Source: JADGRA01 sp052143535 (GTDB lineage Bacteria > Myxococcota > Myxococcia > Myxococcales > Myxococcaceae). Taken from it: a DNA stretch of 64,000 nucleotides. The position numbers and the translations under genes were made by a program. Location of the stretch: assembly GCA_052143535.1 (NCBI GenBank), contig JBKQSS010000050.1, positions 1 to 64,000 on the forward strand, written 5' to 3'. Below, one piece after another: positions 43,263-51,055 of the stretch. The notes beneath the pieces are model-generated. The model was given only the letters and a program-made list of their open reading frames with translations, had not been told where the DNA came from and did no database searches. Each line of letters begins with the position of its first letter. Position 1 is the first letter of the stretch.

Positions 43263-44353
43263 GGGCCCGCAGCGCTGCGGTGCAAGGAGCCATCGCGGCC
43301 AGTGCGCTGGCGCTCGCCGCCGCGACCTGGCTGCGAGGGCCCGATTCAGCCAGCACTGGGGGAGTCGTCATCGCCGACGTGCCGGCAGGCTCCGTGCAAC
43401 GCGTCGTCTGGGACGACGGCAGCCACCGCGTGGAGGTTGAACGCGAGCGGCAGGGAGAGCCCGGCGTCTGGGTTCGCATCGCCCGCAGCCCGTCACTGCG
43501 GGGACCGGACGCAGGCGTGGACGCGGGCCCGCGGCCTGCGCCCCTCAGCGACGGAGGGTCGCCGTCCTTCCGGGCGGTCGACGCGGGCCCGCGCGCCGAC
43601 GCAGGCCCGCGGCCCGACGGGGGTGGCTTGCCCCCCGAGGTTGCACCAGCCGCTCCCGATCGCGAACTGCGGGGCAACGAAGCGGCCGAGAAGGTCCTCG
43701 AGCAGTTCAGCCCCTTCACCGCAACCCGGGCGCTGGGCGTCCCCGATGCGGCCAAAGTCCGCGAGCTGGGCCTGCAGAGCGGTTTGCGGCGTTTGGACGT
43801 CTGGACGCAGTCCAGGCATCTGAGTTTCGAGGTGTCTACGCCGGTTGGCACCGGCGCTTCCTACGTGCGGACGGAGGATGGACGCGTCTTCGTGCTTGGC
43901 GGGGCGCTCATACAGGAGCTCTCCGCCGCAGCGAGTCGTTTGGTCGACCGGCGCGTGCACGCCTACCGTCCCGAGGAGGCCGACCGAGTGGTGGTCCATC
44001 TCGGCGCGCAATCGCGGACGCTCTTTCAGCGGCGCGTTGGCGGGGCCACCAAAGTCTTCGGCGATGGGCACACCGACACCCCGGACGCCTATGCGCAGGG
44101 GTGGGTCGACCGGCTGAACAAGGTCGTCCCGTCAGACGTCCTGGGGCGGGGAGAGGCCCCCCCAGAAGGGGAGCCACGCGTCGAGCTCCGGGTGGACTTC
44201 CTCCGGGGCGGCGAATCCCTTGGCTTCGTCGAACTTGCCCGTGCGCAAACCGGCTGGTTTGCCCGCAGCGAGCATTCCGTGGGCTGGATGCGGGTGGTGG
44301 GCCGCGCGGAGGGGTTGATGCACGACGCCGACCGCCTGATGTCGACTCCGTAG
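43259..44353 (+). CDS. DUF4340-type exported protein with DAG-repeat linker
   Basis: 364 residues from a TTG overlapping the previous stop. It has one N-terminal membrane anchor (AAVQGAIAASALALAAATWL), then a short domain. Residues 80-125 are a low-complexity linker with repeated D-A-G/P-R-P units (DAGVDAGPRPAP, DAGPRADAGPRP), encoded by repeated GACGCGGGCCCGCG-like units. The C-terminal half matches the DUF4340 proteins that accompany GldG-type transporters. The function is unknown. The downstream DNA-repair fusion starts 2 nt after its stop. Confidence 0.85.
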   Translation: MRARSAAVQGAIAASALALAAATWLRGPDSASTGGVVIADVPAGSVQRVVWDDGSHRVEVERERQGEPGVWVRIARSPSLRGPDAGVDAGPRPAPLSDGGSPSFRAVDAGPRADAGPRPDGGGLPPEVAPAAPDRELRGNEAAEKVLEQFSPFTATRALGVPDAAKVRELGLQSGLRRLDVWTQSRHLSFEVSTPVGTGASYVRTEDGRVFVLGGALIQELSAAASRLVDRRVHAYRPEEADRVVVHLGAQSRTLFQRRVGGATKVFGDGHTDTPDAYAQGWVDRLNKVVPSDVLGRGEAPPEGEPRVELRVDFLRGGESLGFVELARAQTGWFARSEHSVGWMRVVGRAEGLMHDADRLMSTP

Positions 44354-44355
44354 GG

Positions 44356-45501
44356 ATGGCCTTCACTGTCCAGGAGACTCCACTTGGGCTGTGCGCCGTG
44401 GAGTGGAGTGATGCTGGCATCCAGCGCCTGGCGTTTGGGCGCGGGGCGGAGATGCGCCGCGAAGGCCTGGCCGCTCGAGGCGGCGTCGAAAGTCAGCGAC
44501 CACCGCCTTTCGTCCGGGAGCTCACCACCCGCCTCAGAGCACACCTCTCCGGGCGTCCTCAGGACTTCACCGCGGTGCCCCTCGACCTCTCCGCAACGTC
44601 GCCCGGGTTTCGCGAGCTGGCCGACTCCCTGCGCAAGACGTCTGCTGGTGCCACGCTCGATGTGGAGAGGCTGGCGACTCGCCTCTCGCTTTCCGGAGGT
44701 TCAACGCGCGTGCGGCAACTGCTGGCGCGCAACCCCCTCCCGGTGCTGCTCCCCAGCCACCGCTTGCTCGGCCCGGCTGGCGTGCTCGGTGCCTGGGGTG
44801 GTGGCGAGGTGCTTCAGGAGCGCCTGCTGGGGCTCGAGTCCATGGCCCACCCACCCCTCCACGAGTTGGACGGCCAGCCCGCGCGGGCGCGGGTTGAGGA
44901 AGCGCTGGAGCACCTGCGGCGAAGTGACCCAGCGCTGGGCGAGGTGATGGAACGGGTGGGCGCCTATCGCCTGCACTTGCGCCGCGGCCATTCGCCCTAC
45001 GAGGCGCTGGCGCGTGCCATTGTCGGCCAGCAGATTTCCGGCCGCGCGGCAACCGCCATCCTCGCCCACCTCGCCTCCCAATTCGGAACGCCCGGGGTCC
45101 CGGCGCCAGGTCGCATCCTCGGGGCGAACGACGCCAAGCTGCGCGCGTCCGGCCTCTCCGCCGGCAAGGCCCGCGCCTTTCGCGACCTGGCGGCCCGCAC
45201 CTTGGCCGGTGAGGTGCCTGGTTGGGCTGTGCTGCGCCGATGGCCGGACGAGCGGATTCTCGCCAAGCTGACCGAAATCCACGGAATTGGCCGTTGGACG
45301 GTGGAGATGGTGCTGCTGTTTCGCTTGGGCAGGCCCGACGTGCTACCGCTCGGGGACCTTGGCATTCGCAAGGGGTACGCCCGCGCTCTCGGCCAGGGCC
45401 GGTTGCCGTCGACCAGGCAGCTCCAAAGGCGCGGTTGGCGTTGGCGGCCTTTCCGCAGCGTCGCCAGCTGGTACCTGTGGCGGGCGCTCGAGCTGCCCTG
45501 A
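44356..45501 (+). CDS. Fusion of cysteine-less alkyltransferase-like (ATL/MGMT) domain and AlkA glycosylase
   Basis: 381 residues from the ATG at 44356. Residues 1-165 follow the MGMT layout (QETPLGLCAVEW, then TRVRQLLARNPLPVLLPSHRLLGP), but the acceptor cysteine of the PCHR motif is Ser134 (codon AGC), so methyl transfer should be lost. Alkyltransferase-like proteins that lack this cysteine still bind and flip O6-alkylguanine. Residues 170-381 are an AlkA-type 3-methyladenine glycosylase: AIVGQQISGRAA (222-232), helix-hairpin-helix IHGIGRWTVEM, and catalytic Asp334 in PLGDLG. It starts 2 nt after the DUF4340 stop, probably co-transcribed. A bona fide Ada is encoded elsewhere (18989). Confidence 0.85.
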   Translation: MAFTVQETPLGLCAVEWSDAGIQRLAFGRGAEMRREGLAARGGVESQRPPPFVRELTTRLRAHLSGRPQDFTAVPLDLSATSPGFRELADSLRKTSAGATLDVERLATRLSLSGGSTRVRQLLARNPLPVLLPSHRLLGPAGVLGAWGGGEVLQERLLGLESMAHPPLHELDGQPARARVEEALEHLRRSDPALGEVMERVGAYRLHLRRGHSPYEALARAIVGQQISGRAATAILAHLASQFGTPGVPAPGRILGANDAKLRASGLSAGKARAFRDLAARTLAGEVPGWAVLRRWPDERILAKLTEIHGIGRWTVEMVLLFRLGRPDVLPLGDLGIRKGYARALGQGRLPSTRQLQRRGWRWRPFRSVASWYLWRALELP

Positions 45502-45610
45502 GCTTTGCACTTCTTCACCGCGGGACGTGTCCGCCCTTCACAGTCGGCTCTTAGGTCCTCACAACGAAGGACGGCACTCGGACCGGATGGACCGGTCAGC
45601 TGGCCTTTCT

Positions 45611-45615
45611 AGGAG
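45611..45615 (+). promoter_or_regulatory. Shine-Dalgarno AGGAG deciding the Spy-like start
   Basis: AGGAG lies 8 nt before the ATG at 45624 but only 2 nt before the in-frame GTG at 45618, so the ATG is preferred. Confidence 0.6.
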
Positions 45616-45623
45616 TCGTGCAG

Positions 45624-46139
45624 ATGTTTGGCTTTCTCTTTGGAGCAATGTGTCTTGCCGGGATGGTCTTCGTCCTCCGGCGCCCATACGCCTTCGCTCA
45701 TGGCGGTTGGCACCGGGGCTGGCATGGCGAGCATGGCCGGCGAGGATGGCGAGGTGAGGAGTCTTGGGGCGGCCGCGGCTTCGGTGGGCCAGGCCGCGCT
45801 CGCCGAATGCTACGTTGGGTCTACGAGCGGCTGGGGACCTCGCCGGCGCAGGAGACTGTTCTCGCGGATGCGGCCGAGGCGGTGGCCGATTCATTCGAGG
45901 GCCTGCGGGGTGAGTGGGAACAGTCCCGGGGAGACCTCGCTCGGGCACTCCGGGCCGAGCCATTCGACGTCGACGCGCTCAAAGCCGCCTTCGGGCGGCA
46001 TGATGAACGCATCAAGGTCCTCCGCGATGTGGTGGTGACTCAAGGCGCACGGGTCCACGACGTGCTCGACGCGCGCCAGCGTGCCGCGCTCGCTGATGCC
46101 CTCGACCGCGCCCCCGGCCGCAGCCGGTGGAATGTTTAG
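45624..46139 (+). CDS. Spy/CpxP-like periplasmic protein, histidine-rich
   Basis: 171 residues. It has an N-terminal helix (FGFLFGAMCLAGMVFVL) that is a signal or anchor, then a His/Gly/Trp-rich stretch (HGGWHRGWHGEHGRRGWRG, residues 26-44). An all-helical domain follows with a Spy/CpxP/heavy-metal-sensor pattern (QETVLADAAEAVADSFEGLR, then DARQRAALADAL). These proteins act as periplasmic chaperones or metal sensors and modulate two-component kinases such as CpxA. Here a response regulator and a kinase with its own His-rich N-terminus follow, so metal sensing is plausible (inference). Confidence 0.75.
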   Translation: MFGFLFGAMCLAGMVFVLRRPYAFAHGGWHRGWHGEHGRRGWRGEESWGGRGFGGPGRARRMLRWVYERLGTSPAQETVLADAAEAVADSFEGLRGEWEQSRGDLARALRAEPFDVDALKAAFGRHDERIKVLRDVVVTQGARVHDVLDARQRAALADALDRAPGRSRWNV

Positions 46140-46149
46140 GGAGGACGCC

Positions 46150-46356
46150 ATGAGACGTTTGCCACTCGCCTTTCTTCTTGGAGTCGGTGCCCTGGCGGGC
46201 TTCGCCTCTGGCATGCATGAGTTGCGCTGGCACCGTTTTGCACAGCGCGCCGCTTTCGAGCGTCACGTGGCCGAGATTTGCGTCGACGCAGCGCGGAGCG
46301 GTCAGGTACCGCCCGGCCCCGCTGGGCGCGGCCCGGGCAACGGTCCGGGCTGGTAG
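46150..46356 (+). CDS. Small membrane/exported protein, unknown function
   Basis: 68 residues from the ATG at 46150, preceded by GGGAGG at a good distance. It has a basic start (MRR), a hydrophobic helix (LPLAFLLGVGALAGFASG), a polar helix with several His and Arg residues (HELRWHRFAQRAAFERH) and a Pro/Gly-rich end. It sits 10 bp after the Spy-like gene and 10 bp before the response regulator, so it is probably part of the same operon. It may be a small relative of the metal-sensor family that has lost most of the domain. Confidence 0.65.
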   Translation: MRRLPLAFLLGVGALAGFASGMHELRWHRFAQRAAFERHVAEICVDAARSGQVPPGPAGRGPGNGPGW

Positions 46357-46366
46357 GCTTCGGCCC

Positions 46367-47050
46367 ATGTCCGTCCGGGTGCTGCTCATCGACGACGACC
46401 GCCGGCTCCAGGAGCTGCTCAAAACCTTCCTGGAGCAGAACGGCGTCTCGGTGGTTGGCGCTCCGGACGGAACCAGCGGGCTGCAGCTTCTCCACACAGG
46501 CACCTTCGACGCGGTTCTACTGGACGTGATGATGCCGGGCATTGACGGCCTGGAAGTCGTACGTCGAATTCGCACCAAGAGCAGTGTTCCGGTGCTGATG
46601 CTCACTGCCCGCGGCGATGAGACGGACCGCGTGGTGGGCCTGGAAATCGGCGCTGACGACTACATCGCCAAGCCTTTCAGCCCTCGAGAGCTGCTGGCAA
46701 GGCTTCGGGCGGTGCTCAGACGCAGCAAGCCGGAATCCATCGCCGACCACCTGGCGGTGGGAGACGTGAGCGCGGATGTGGGCACACGGGAGGTCCAGGT
46801 TGCTGGGCAGGCGGTCGAGCTGACGGGGATTGAGTTCGACATCCTCATCGCCCTGATGCGGCGGCCGGGCCGAGTAGTTCCCCGGGACGCATTGCTGGCC
46901 GAGGCCGGCCGCTCCGACGTGGTGGTGGGTGAGCGCACGGTGGATGTGCACATCTCGCACCTCCGGGCGAAGCTCGGCGACGACCCACGCGCCCCTCGCC
47001 GCATCAAGACGGTGCGGGGCGTGGGCTACGTGCTCGCGCGGGAAGCCTGA
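46367..47050 (+). CDS. OmpR/PhoB-family response regulator
   Basis: 227 residues. The receiver has the acidic pocket (LIDDD), the phosphoacceptor Asp in AVLLDVMMPG, the conserved Thr/Lys positions (LTARG, AKPFSPREL) and an alpha4-beta5-alpha5 face. The winged-helix C-terminal domain ends in HISHLRAKLGDD and IKTVRGVGYVLA. It belongs to the CpxR/OmpR group. The cognate kinase starts 6 bp downstream and an accessory Spy-like protein lies upstream, as in Cpx-type envelope stress systems. Confidence 0.95.
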   Translation: MSVRVLLIDDDRRLQELLKTFLEQNGVSVVGAPDGTSGLQLLHTGTFDAVLLDVMMPGIDGLEVVRRIRTKSSVPVLMLTARGDETDRVVGLEIGADDYIAKPFSPRELLARLRAVLRRSKPESIADHLAVGDVSADVGTREVQVAGQAVELTGIEFDILIALMRRPGRVVPRDALLAEAGRSDVVVGERTVDVHISHLRAKLGDDPRAPRRIKTVRGVGYVLAREA

Positions 47051-47056
47051 GCGGCC

Positions 47057-48346
47057 TTGGGCTGGCACCACCGTCACCACTGGGGAGGTCCGGCGCACCG
47101 GCACCCGTGGCGTGGCCGGATGCGCCTGCAGCGCAGGCTATTCCTCTGGTTTGGAGCGTCCATCTTCGTGACCGGTGTGGTGGTGACGCTCGTCTTCTCC
47201 GGCCTCGACCGCTTTCAGGGGACTGGGCGGGCCCGGTGGCGGGGTGCGGTCGAACTGGTGTCGTGGCAGGCGGCCCAAGTGTGGAGCACGCCCAAGGAGC
47301 GGGCGGCCTGGGCGGCGCACCTCGCAGAGGGGCTGAGATGGTCGGTCCGCCTGGAGGATGCCGGACACGAGCCGCTCGCCGCCTATGGGCCTTCGCTCGG
47401 GCGCACCGAATTGCTGGCGCCGGTCGAGGTAGACGGAGTGTTGGCCGGTTACGTGCGGGTGGATACGGGGCCCTCTCGCCGCAATGAGTGGTGGCCGCTG
47501 TTGCTGATGCTGTTGCTCCTCTTTGGGATGCTGTGGGGCGCGGCCGGCCGGGTGGCGCGAGGTATCGCCCGGCCGCTGGCCGAGCTGACGCGCGTGGCCC
47601 GTGCCCTGGGGGAGGGACGGCTGTCCACCCGTGCCGAGGTTCGCGGCAAGGGTGAAGTTCGCGAGTTGGCCAACGTGATGAACGAGATGGCAAGCCGCAT
47701 CGAGCGTCAGCTTCAGGACCAGCGTGAGCTTCTGGCGGGTGTCTCGCACGAGCTGCGGACGCCGCTCTCCCGCGTTCGGCTTCTGGTGGAGCTTGGCCGC
47801 AGCGGAGGTGACATGCCTCGGACGCTGGACGAAGTGGAGGGCGAAGTGATGGAGATGGACCGACTGGTGGGGGAGCTGCTGGCCAGCGCCCGAATGGATT
47901 TCGCCGCCGTCAGCCGTGTCACGCTGGACGGACGGGATGTGGCGGCGCGAGCGCTGGAGCGTGCCGGGCTCCCGCCCACGCTGCTCCAGCTCGAGGCCCT
48001 GCAGCGAACTTTCCAGGGCGACCCCACCTTGCTTGGACGGGCGCTGGCCAACCTTCTGGAAAACGCCAGTCGCCATGGGGGTGGGGCAACGGCCCTTCGG
48101 GTGACAGAGGAGGGCCGCTCTCTCGTTTTCTCCGTCGAAGACTCCGGGCCGGGCTTCGCCCGCGGCGAGGACGCGGCGCTCTTTCAGCCCTTCCGTCGAG
48201 GGACGACTTCGAAGCAAGGAGAGCAGCTCGGACTCGGGCTTGGGCTGGCACTCGTCCGGCGCATCGCCGAGGCACACGGGGGCCAGGCGTTTGCCGAGAA
48301 TAAGCCCGAGGGCGGCGCGCGCGTGGGTTTCAAGGTCGCGCTCTAA
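47057..48346 (+). CDS. Sensor histidine kinase with His-rich N-terminus
   Basis: 429 residues from a TTG. The cytoplasmic N-terminus is unusual: six histidines in the first 16 residues (GWHHRHHWGGPAHRHPW). Helix 1 (LFLWFGASIFVTGVVVTLVF), a periplasmic domain of about 100 residues, helix 2 (WWPLLLMLLLLFGMLWG), HAMP, the phosphoacceptor in VSHELRTPLSRVR, the N-box LLENASRH and the ATP lid DSGPGF...GLGLGLALV are all present. It is the cognate kinase of the upstream regulator. The His-rich start matches that of the Spy-like protein and suggests metal responsiveness, which is not proven. Confidence 0.93.
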   Translation: MGWHHRHHWGGPAHRHPWRGRMRLQRRLFLWFGASIFVTGVVVTLVFSGLDRFQGTGRARWRGAVELVSWQAAQVWSTPKERAAWAAHLAEGLRWSVRLEDAGHEPLAAYGPSLGRTELLAPVEVDGVLAGYVRVDTGPSRRNEWWPLLLMLLLLFGMLWGAAGRVARGIARPLAELTRVARALGEGRLSTRAEVRGKGEVRELANVMNEMASRIERQLQDQRELLAGVSHELRTPLSRVRLLVELGRSGGDMPRTLDEVEGEVMEMDRLVGELLASARMDFAAVSRVTLDGRDVAARALERAGLPPTLLQLEALQRTFQGDPTLLGRALANLLENASRHGGGATALRVTEEGRSLVFSVEDSGPGFARGEDAALFQPFRRGTTSKQGEQLGLGLGLALVRRIAEAHGGQAFAENKPEGGARVGFKVAL

Positions 48347-48416
48347 AGGGCCAAGGGCCACAGGGCTCGTTGGACGCACGTGCAGGCTGCGCGCTGCCGG
48401 GCTAGAGAGCCAAGCC

Positions 48417-49430
48417 GTGGCTTCGTTGCATGACAAGGCGCTGGCGGCTCGCGTCGAGAGTTTCCTCCAGGCGGTACGTGGCCAGGACGTCCACGTAGAG
48501 GCGATGGCCCCTCTGGCCGGGGGCGCCTGTCAGGACATGCACCGGCTCGAGCTCACCACCGCCCTGGGGCCGGTGCGGTTGGTGCTCCGAAGCGATGCCC
48601 GCCTCCCCTTGCCGGCCAGCCTCGGACGGCGCGAGGAGTTCGCCGTCGTGGAGGCGGCCCGCGCCGCGCGGGTTCCGACTCCGGCTGTCCACCACCTCAC
48701 CGAGGGCCTGGTCCGTCCCGGGGCCTGGGCGTACTTTATGGACTGGGTGGACGGGGAGGCCATCGGTCGTCGCGTCGTCAAGGCCAAGGAATTATCCGGT
48801 GCCCGCGAGCGGCTTCCAGCTCAATTGGCCCAAGCCCTCGCCCAGGTGCACACCGTGACGCCCGCCAGTGCTTCGTCGCTGCCGCTCCAGAAGGTGGCTG
48901 GCGGCCCGGTGCAGGGCGGACTGGTCTTTGTCCGAGGGATGCTCGACGGACTGAAGGAGCCTCACCCGACGTTGGAGTACGTCTTTCGTTGGCTCGTGTC
49001 TCATGCGCCCCAAGAGGCGCCCAGCTGCTTGCTGCACGGCGACTTTCGGACTGGAAATTTTCTGGTGACAGCCGACGGGCTGGCCGCCGTGCTGGACTGG
49101 GAATTCGCGCGGTGGGGAACGCCGGCCGAAGACGTGGGTTGGCTCTGCGTGCGGGATTGGCGATTCGGCCAGAACGCCTTGCCGGCTGGCGGGCTCGCCA
49201 CCCGGGAGGCCTTTTTCGAGGCCTACGCCAGCGCCAGTGGAAACCGGCTCGACCCACGGACGGTGCACTGGTGGGAAGTCATGGGTAACGTGCGCTGGGC
49301 GGCGGGAAGTGTTCACCAGGGCGAGCGGTACCTCTCTGGCGAGGAGTCGGACTTGGAGTACGTGGCCATCGCCCGCCGCGCGCCGGAGATGGAGTGGGAG
49401 GCGCTTCGCCTTCTGGAGCAGGGAGTCTAA
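48417..49430 (+). CDS. LvaA-like 4-hydroxyacyl-CoA kinase (aminoglycoside phosphotransferase fold)
   Basis: 337 residues from a GTG preceded by AGAG. It has an APH/choline-kinase fold: LAGGACQDMHRLEL (N-lobe), the catalytic loop LLHGDFRTGNFLV and the metal-binding VLDWEFARWGTPAEDVGW. Alone it would be a generic phosphotransferase, but it is followed by a small helical protein and an acyl-CoA dehydrogenase in the order kinase-small protein-dehydrogenase. That is the LvaABC order of Pseudomonas levulinate degradation, where the kinase phosphorylates the 4-hydroxyl of an acyl-CoA. ACAD10/ACAD11 of animals fuse the same kinase and dehydrogenase domains. Confidence 0.85.
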   Translation: MASLHDKALAARVESFLQAVRGQDVHVEAMAPLAGGACQDMHRLELTTALGPVRLVLRSDARLPLPASLGRREEFAVVEAARAARVPTPAVHHLTEGLVRPGAWAYFMDWVDGEAIGRRVVKAKELSGARERLPAQLAQALAQVHTVTPASASSLPLQKVAGGPVQGGLVFVRGMLDGLKEPHPTLEYVFRWLVSHAPQEAPSCLLHGDFRTGNFLVTADGLAAVLDWEFARWGTPAEDVGWLCVRDWRFGQNALPAGGLATREAFFEAYASASGNRLDPRTVHWWEVMGNVRWAAGSVHQGERYLSGEESDLEYVAIARRAPEMEWEALRLLEQGV

Positions 49431-49434
49431 GCCG

Positions 49435-49830
49435 ATGCAGGAGCGCCCGGCACCCCGCGCAGTCCTGGAGGCGCTCTCGCGCTTTCTCCTGGAGGAACTT
49501 CAGCCCGCCGTGGGCGACAAGCGGCTCGGGTTTCGGGTGCTGATTGCGGCCCACCTCGCATCCACCCTCGCCGCCGAGCTGGAGGGGCGTCGCCACCACG
49601 CCGAGTCCGAGCTGCGCCGTCTGCGCGTGCTTCTCCCGGAGGTTGTGGCTTCCTCAGCGGAACCGGAAACGGCGCTGCGCACCCTCAATGCCACTCTGGC
49701 CGAACGGCTTCGCCTCGGGGAGCCGCCGGCCGACGACGCTGCTCTCCGGGCGCACTTACGTCAGACGCTGGCCGACGCGCTCAGCGTCCTCAGCCCGCGC
49801 TTCGACACTTCCCCGGACATCGAGGGCTAG
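49435..49830 (+). CDS. LvaB-like small protein (DUF6285 type)
   Basis: 131 residues from the ATG at 49435, with GGGAG upstream. It is all-helical with no membrane segment: AVLEALSRFLLEELQP, then RVLIAAHLASTLAAELEG and a charged C-terminal half. It lies 4 bp after the kinase and 2 bp before the dehydrogenase. LvaB of Pseudomonas is a similar-sized protein of no known fold class required for activity of the kinase LvaA; position and size support the same role here. I could not align it directly. Confidence 0.75.
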   Translation: MQERPAPRAVLEALSRFLLEELQPAVGDKRLGFRVLIAAHLASTLAAELEGRRHHAESELRRLRVLLPEVVASSAEPETALRTLNATLAERLRLGEPPADDAALRAHLRQTLADALSVLSPRFDTSPDIEG

Positions 49831-49832
49831 AC

Positions 49833-51026
49833 ATGGATTTTGCGCTTTCTTCCGAGCTCGCTGCCCTCCGTCAGGAAATCCGCTCCTTCATGGACGCTCG
49901 CGTCCTCCCCAAGGAGAACGACATCATCCGCGAGGATGCGGTCGGTGAGTCCGGCTCGCTCCACGGCCTTCAGCGGATGGCTCGCGAGGCTGGGCTCTTC
50001 GTTCCTCATTTGCCGGCCGAGTACGGAGGCCGGGGGCTGGGCATCCTCGGGATGTGCACCCTCTTCCGAGAGATGGGCCGTTCTCCGGTCGGAGCCCGCG
50101 TTTTCAACTGTGACGCTCCAGACCAGGGGAACATGGACCTCTTGCTTCACCAGGCAAGTGCCAGTTTGCGCGCGCGCTGGCTGACGCCGCTCGCCACCGG
50201 GGCCATCACCTCCGCCTTCTGCATGACCGAGCCTGCCCCCGGCGCTGGGGCAGACCCGTCCAACCTGCGGACGCGAGCGGTTCGCGAAGGCGATGCGTGG
50301 CGCATCGACGGCCACAAGTGGTACTCGACCGGCGGCGGACGCGCGTCCTTCCTCATCGTCATGGCGCGCACCTCCGACGACCCTCGGACTGGAGCCACCC
50401 TCTTCGTTGTCGAGCGCGCCGCCCCCGGCGTCACCCACCTGCGCGACATCCCGACGCTGGGGCCGGACCTGCTCGCGCACCGGGAGGCCGAGTTTCGCTT
50501 CGAGAGCGTGCGCATCCCTGACGAGGCCATCCTCGGCGAGGTCGGCCAGGGGTTTGCACTGGCCCAGGCCCGCCTCGTCCCGGCGCGTCTCACCCATTGC
50601 ATGCGCTGGCTCGGGCTCGCGGACCGGACGCTGGAGCTGTGCAAGGCCTACCTCACCACCCGGGTGAGCTTCGGCAAACTCCTCGCGCAGCACCAAGCGA
50701 TGCAGGCGATGCTTTTCGAGGGCGCCACCGCCATCCATGCGGGAAACCTCATGACGTGGCACTGCGCCTGGCTGCTGGCCCAAGGGCGAAGCCAGGAAGC
50801 CCGCCCCTACGCCTCCATCGCAAAGACGCATGTGGCCCGCGCGCTGTGCAAAGTGCTCGACGACGCCATCCAGATGCACGGCGCGCTCGGGTACAGCGAG
50901 GACTTGCCTTTCGCGCTCTGGTACCGAAGTGCCCGCGCGGCACGCATCGCCGACGGGCCGGATGAAGTCCACCTCGGCGTGGTGGCGCGGGACTACCTCA
51001 GCGGGAAGCTACCCCTTCTGGTTTAG
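49833..51026 (+). CDS. LvaC/ACAD11-like acyl-CoA dehydrogenase
   Basis: 397 residues. It has an acyl-CoA dehydrogenase fold with FAD contacts (AFCMTEPAPGAGADPSNL, HKWYSTGGG), RVSFGKLLAQHQAMQAML in the helical domain and IQMHGALGYSED near the end. The distinctive C-terminal ADGPDEVHLGVVARDYL is the form found in ACAD10/ACAD11-like enzymes rather than the YEGTNEI of ordinary members. In the LvaC/ACAD11 reaction a 4-phosphoacyl-CoA is dehydrogenated and loses phosphate, yielding a 3-hydroxyacyl-CoA that enters beta-oxidation. The operon lacks other lva genes. Confidence 0.88.
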   Translation: MDFALSSELAALRQEIRSFMDARVLPKENDIIREDAVGESGSLHGLQRMAREAGLFVPHLPAEYGGRGLGILGMCTLFREMGRSPVGARVFNCDAPDQGNMDLLLHQASASLRARWLTPLATGAITSAFCMTEPAPGAGADPSNLRTRAVREGDAWRIDGHKWYSTGGGRASFLIVMARTSDDPRTGATLFVVERAAPGVTHLRDIPTLGPDLLAHREAEFRFESVRIPDEAILGEVGQGFALAQARLVPARLTHCMRWLGLADRTLELCKAYLTTRVSFGKLLAQHQAMQAMLFEGATAIHAGNLMTWHCAWLLAQGRSQEARPYASIAKTHVARALCKVLDDAIQMHGALGYSEDLPFALWYRSARAARIADGPDEVHLGVVARDYLSGKLPLLV

Positions 51027-51055
51027 GGGTACCCCCAGAGTCGCCGGCACTAGCC

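Noticed and set aside
46150..46356. CRISPR, insertion-sequence or prophage signals in the window
   Set aside because: No regularly spaced repeats, transposase, integrase or phage genes were seen anywhere; this small gene region was checked because of its short spacing.
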